A DNA stretch of 16,862 nucleotides, taken from NCBI GenBank assembly GCA_900551515.1, contig URWH01000016.1:1-16862 (forward strand), read 5' to 3'. Shown piece by piece: positions 15,501 through 16,862 of the stretch; the first letter of the stretch is position 1, and the number at the start of each line of letters is the position of its first letter. The notes beneath the pieces were generated by a model. It was not told where the DNA came from and did no database searches. It worked only from the letters and a program-made list of their open reading frames with translations. The translations under genes and the position numbers were made by a program. Source of the DNA: an uncultured Porphyromonadaceae bacterium (lineage in GTDB: Bacteria > Bacteroidota > Bacteroidia > Bacteroidales > Muribaculaceae).

Positions 15501-16826
15501 ATGAAAACCCAGAAGACACCCACGCTGCCCGACATCGCCAATCCGCGGCTGGTCGACAGAAAATATATCATACCGTTCATCCTCGTCACGTCGCTCTTCG
15601 CGCTATGGGGCTTTGCCAACGACATCACCAACCCGATGGTGGCGGCCTTCCAGACCGTGATGGAGCTGTCGGCGGCCAAAGCCTCGATGGTGCAGTTTGC
15701 ATTCTACGGCGGCTATGCCACCATGGCCATACCGGCGGCGCTTTTCATCCGGCGCTACAGCTACAAGAGCGGCATCCTGCTGGGGCTTGGGCTGTATGCC
15801 GTCGGCGCCTTCCTGTTCATCCCGGCGGCGTCGTTCCAGCAGTTTTCATTTTTCTGCGTTTCGCTCTATGTGCTGACCTTCGGTCTGGCATTCCTGGAGA
15901 CGACGGCCAACCCCTACATCCTGTCGCTGGGCGACAAACGGAGCGCCACGCGGCGGCTAAACCTCGCCCAGGCGTTCAACCCCGTGGGCTCGCTGTCGGG
16001 CATGGCGGTGGCGTCGCTCATCATCCTGCCCAACCTGTGGTCGGACCGGCGTGACGCCGCCGGCCAGATGATTTTCGATTCGCTCGATGCGGCGCAAAAA
16101 GCCGACATGCGCGTGCACGACCTTGCCGTGATCCGCGATCCCTACGTTGCGATAGGACTTATCGTGGTGGTGATGTTTGTGGCGATAGCGCTCGTGAAGA
16201 TGCCGCGCACCGACAACCGAGGGGTGAAGGTGAGCTCCGCCGAAACACTTAAGCGGCTTTGGCACAACAACGAATACCGCAGCGGCGTGCTGGCGCAGAT
16301 GTTTTATGTGGCCGCCCAGATCATGGTGTGGACCTTCATCATCCAGTATGCCGACAACCTGGGCATCAACAAAGCCACGGCGCAGACATATAATATATGT
16401 GCGATGGGGCTGGCGCTGTCGTTCCGCTTCATCGGCACCTATCTGATGAAATATTTCGCGCCGAGCCGCATGCTCATGGCATTCGGCATAGGGGCGAGCA
16501 TCTGCACCGTGGGCACCATCTTCCTGCAGAATATGGCCGGACTCTACTGCCTTGTGGCCATCAGCGCCTTCATGTCGATCATGTTTCCGAGCATCTACGG
16601 CATAGCGCTTGACCGCGTCGACGAGCGCGACACTTCGCTCGGGGCCGCATTCCTTGTCATGGCCATCGTGGGCGGGGCGCTGATGCCCCCGCTGCAGGGC
16701 GCCATCATCGACATGAAAACCATAGCCGGCATGCCTGCCGTCAATGTTTCGTTCGCGCTGCCGCTGGTGTGCTTCATCGTAGTGACCATCTACGGCATAT
16801 ACACAGCGCGCCTCGCCCGAAGGTGA
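15501..16826 (+). CDS. fucP: L-fucose:H+ symporter, major facilitator family
   Basis: The product is 441 aa with twelve hydrophobic segments, the first at about 22-44. It carries L-fucose across the inner membrane with a proton. FucP-family signatures are FALWGFANDITNPM (33-46), where Asp41 corresponds to E. coli D46, and LAFLETTANPYI (129-140), where Glu133 corresponds to E. coli E135. Both acidic residues are needed for proton coupling in the characterised protein. GSLSGM and the C-terminal SIMFPSIYGIALD are also typical. It lies 28 bases after fucK and is the last gene of the unit seen here. The 36 bases after its stop hold no terminator, so the operon may continue past the window. Related sugars such as galactose could also be carried. 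Confidence 0.93.
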   Translation: MKTQKTPTLPDIANPRLVDRKYIIPFILVTSLFALWGFANDITNPMVAAFQTVMELSAAKASMVQFAFYGGYATMAIPAALFIRRYSYKSGILLGLGLYAVGAFLFIPAASFQQFSFFCVSLYVLTFGLAFLETTANPYILSLGDKRSATRRLNLAQAFNPVGSLSGMAVASLIILPNLWSDRRDAAGQMIFDSLDAAQKADMRVHDLAVIRDPYVAIGLIVVVMFVAIALVKMPRTDNRGVKVSSAETLKRLWHNNEYRSGVLAQMFYVAAQIMVWTFIIQYADNLGINKATAQTYNICAMGLALSFRFIGTYLMKYFAPSRMLMAFGIGASICTVGTIFLQNMAGLYCLVAISAFMSIMFPSIYGIALDRVDERDTSLGAAFLVMAIVGGALMPPLQGAIIDMKTIAGMPAVNVSFALPLVCFIVVTIYGIYTARLARR

Positions 16827-16862
16827 AGCGCGCCATTGCATTATCTTTCACACGGCGGCGGG

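Noticed and set aside
15957..16841. A 294-codon minus-strand open frame opposite fucP
   Set aside because: It lies opposite a clear membrane transporter and its translation is His/Arg-rich without hydrophobic or domain structure.
1..16862. CRISPR arrays, tRNA/rRNA genes, insertion sequences, phage or toxin-antitoxin genes
   Set aside because: I saw no regular spaced repeats, cloverleaf or rRNA-like sequence, transposase or integrase motifs, or short paired toxin-antitoxin frames.

Overview
The window looks like chromosomal DNA of a gut Bacteroidota bacterium, order Bacteroidales, probably a Muribaculaceae-like or Bacteroides-like commensal. This rests on a SusC/SusD pair, A-rich leaders without Shine-Dalgarno sequences, matches to the Bacteroidota -7 box (TAnnTTTG), a type IX secretion (T9SS) C-terminal tail, and a fucose operon in the Bacteroides style. 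The genus call is inference.

Left flank (1-2334). A short coding-like remnant or small protein (106-228) sits between a promoter-like sequence and a very clear intrinsic terminator (251-290). It is followed by a lipoprotein of unknown function (555-1334, +) and a small outer-membrane beta-barrel protein (1336-1866, -). These two genes converge with one base between their stop codons. A 468-base intergenic region (1867-2334) with several possible hairpins leads into the next locus.

Glycan-uptake locus (2335-11482). A SusC-type TonB-dependent transporter (1102 aa), a SusD-type surface lipoprotein (590 aa) and a 1279-aa secreted enzyme run in one direction. The enzyme carries the hallmarks of a GH85 endo-beta-N-acetylglucosaminidase: an N-S-E catalytic pair, a W-Y-D-G motif and a C-terminal beta-sandwich. 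These are followed by Fn3-like modules, a LamG/ConA-like module and a T9SS-type tail. A 14-bp perfect stem-loop without a U-tract separates susD from the enzyme gene, and two terminators in tandem close the unit. The simplest reading is a minimal one-enzyme locus that cuts N-glycans off glycoproteins and imports them.

Fucose operon (about 11566-16826). The order is fucI, fucA, a fuculokinase of the rhamnulokinase type, and fucP. The genes are tightly packed (8-base gap, ATGA overlap, 28-base gap) and visibly richer in G+C than the glycan locus. They encode a complete route from external L-fucose to DHAP plus L-lactaldehyde. Neither fucR nor a lactaldehyde reductase (fucX/fucO) is in the window.

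Together the two loci suggest foraging on fucosylated host N-glycans, with the ENGase and SusCD releasing and importing glycan and the fuc operon catabolising L-fucose. No fucosidase, mannosidase or hexosaminidase lies here, so that link is inference from proximity. I see no mobile element, CRISPR array, tRNA or rRNA, and no convincing wholly new system. The most unusual points are the T9SS-tailed GH85 enzyme, the His-to-Gln change in the FucA metal site, and the mutually exclusive hairpins upstream of susC.
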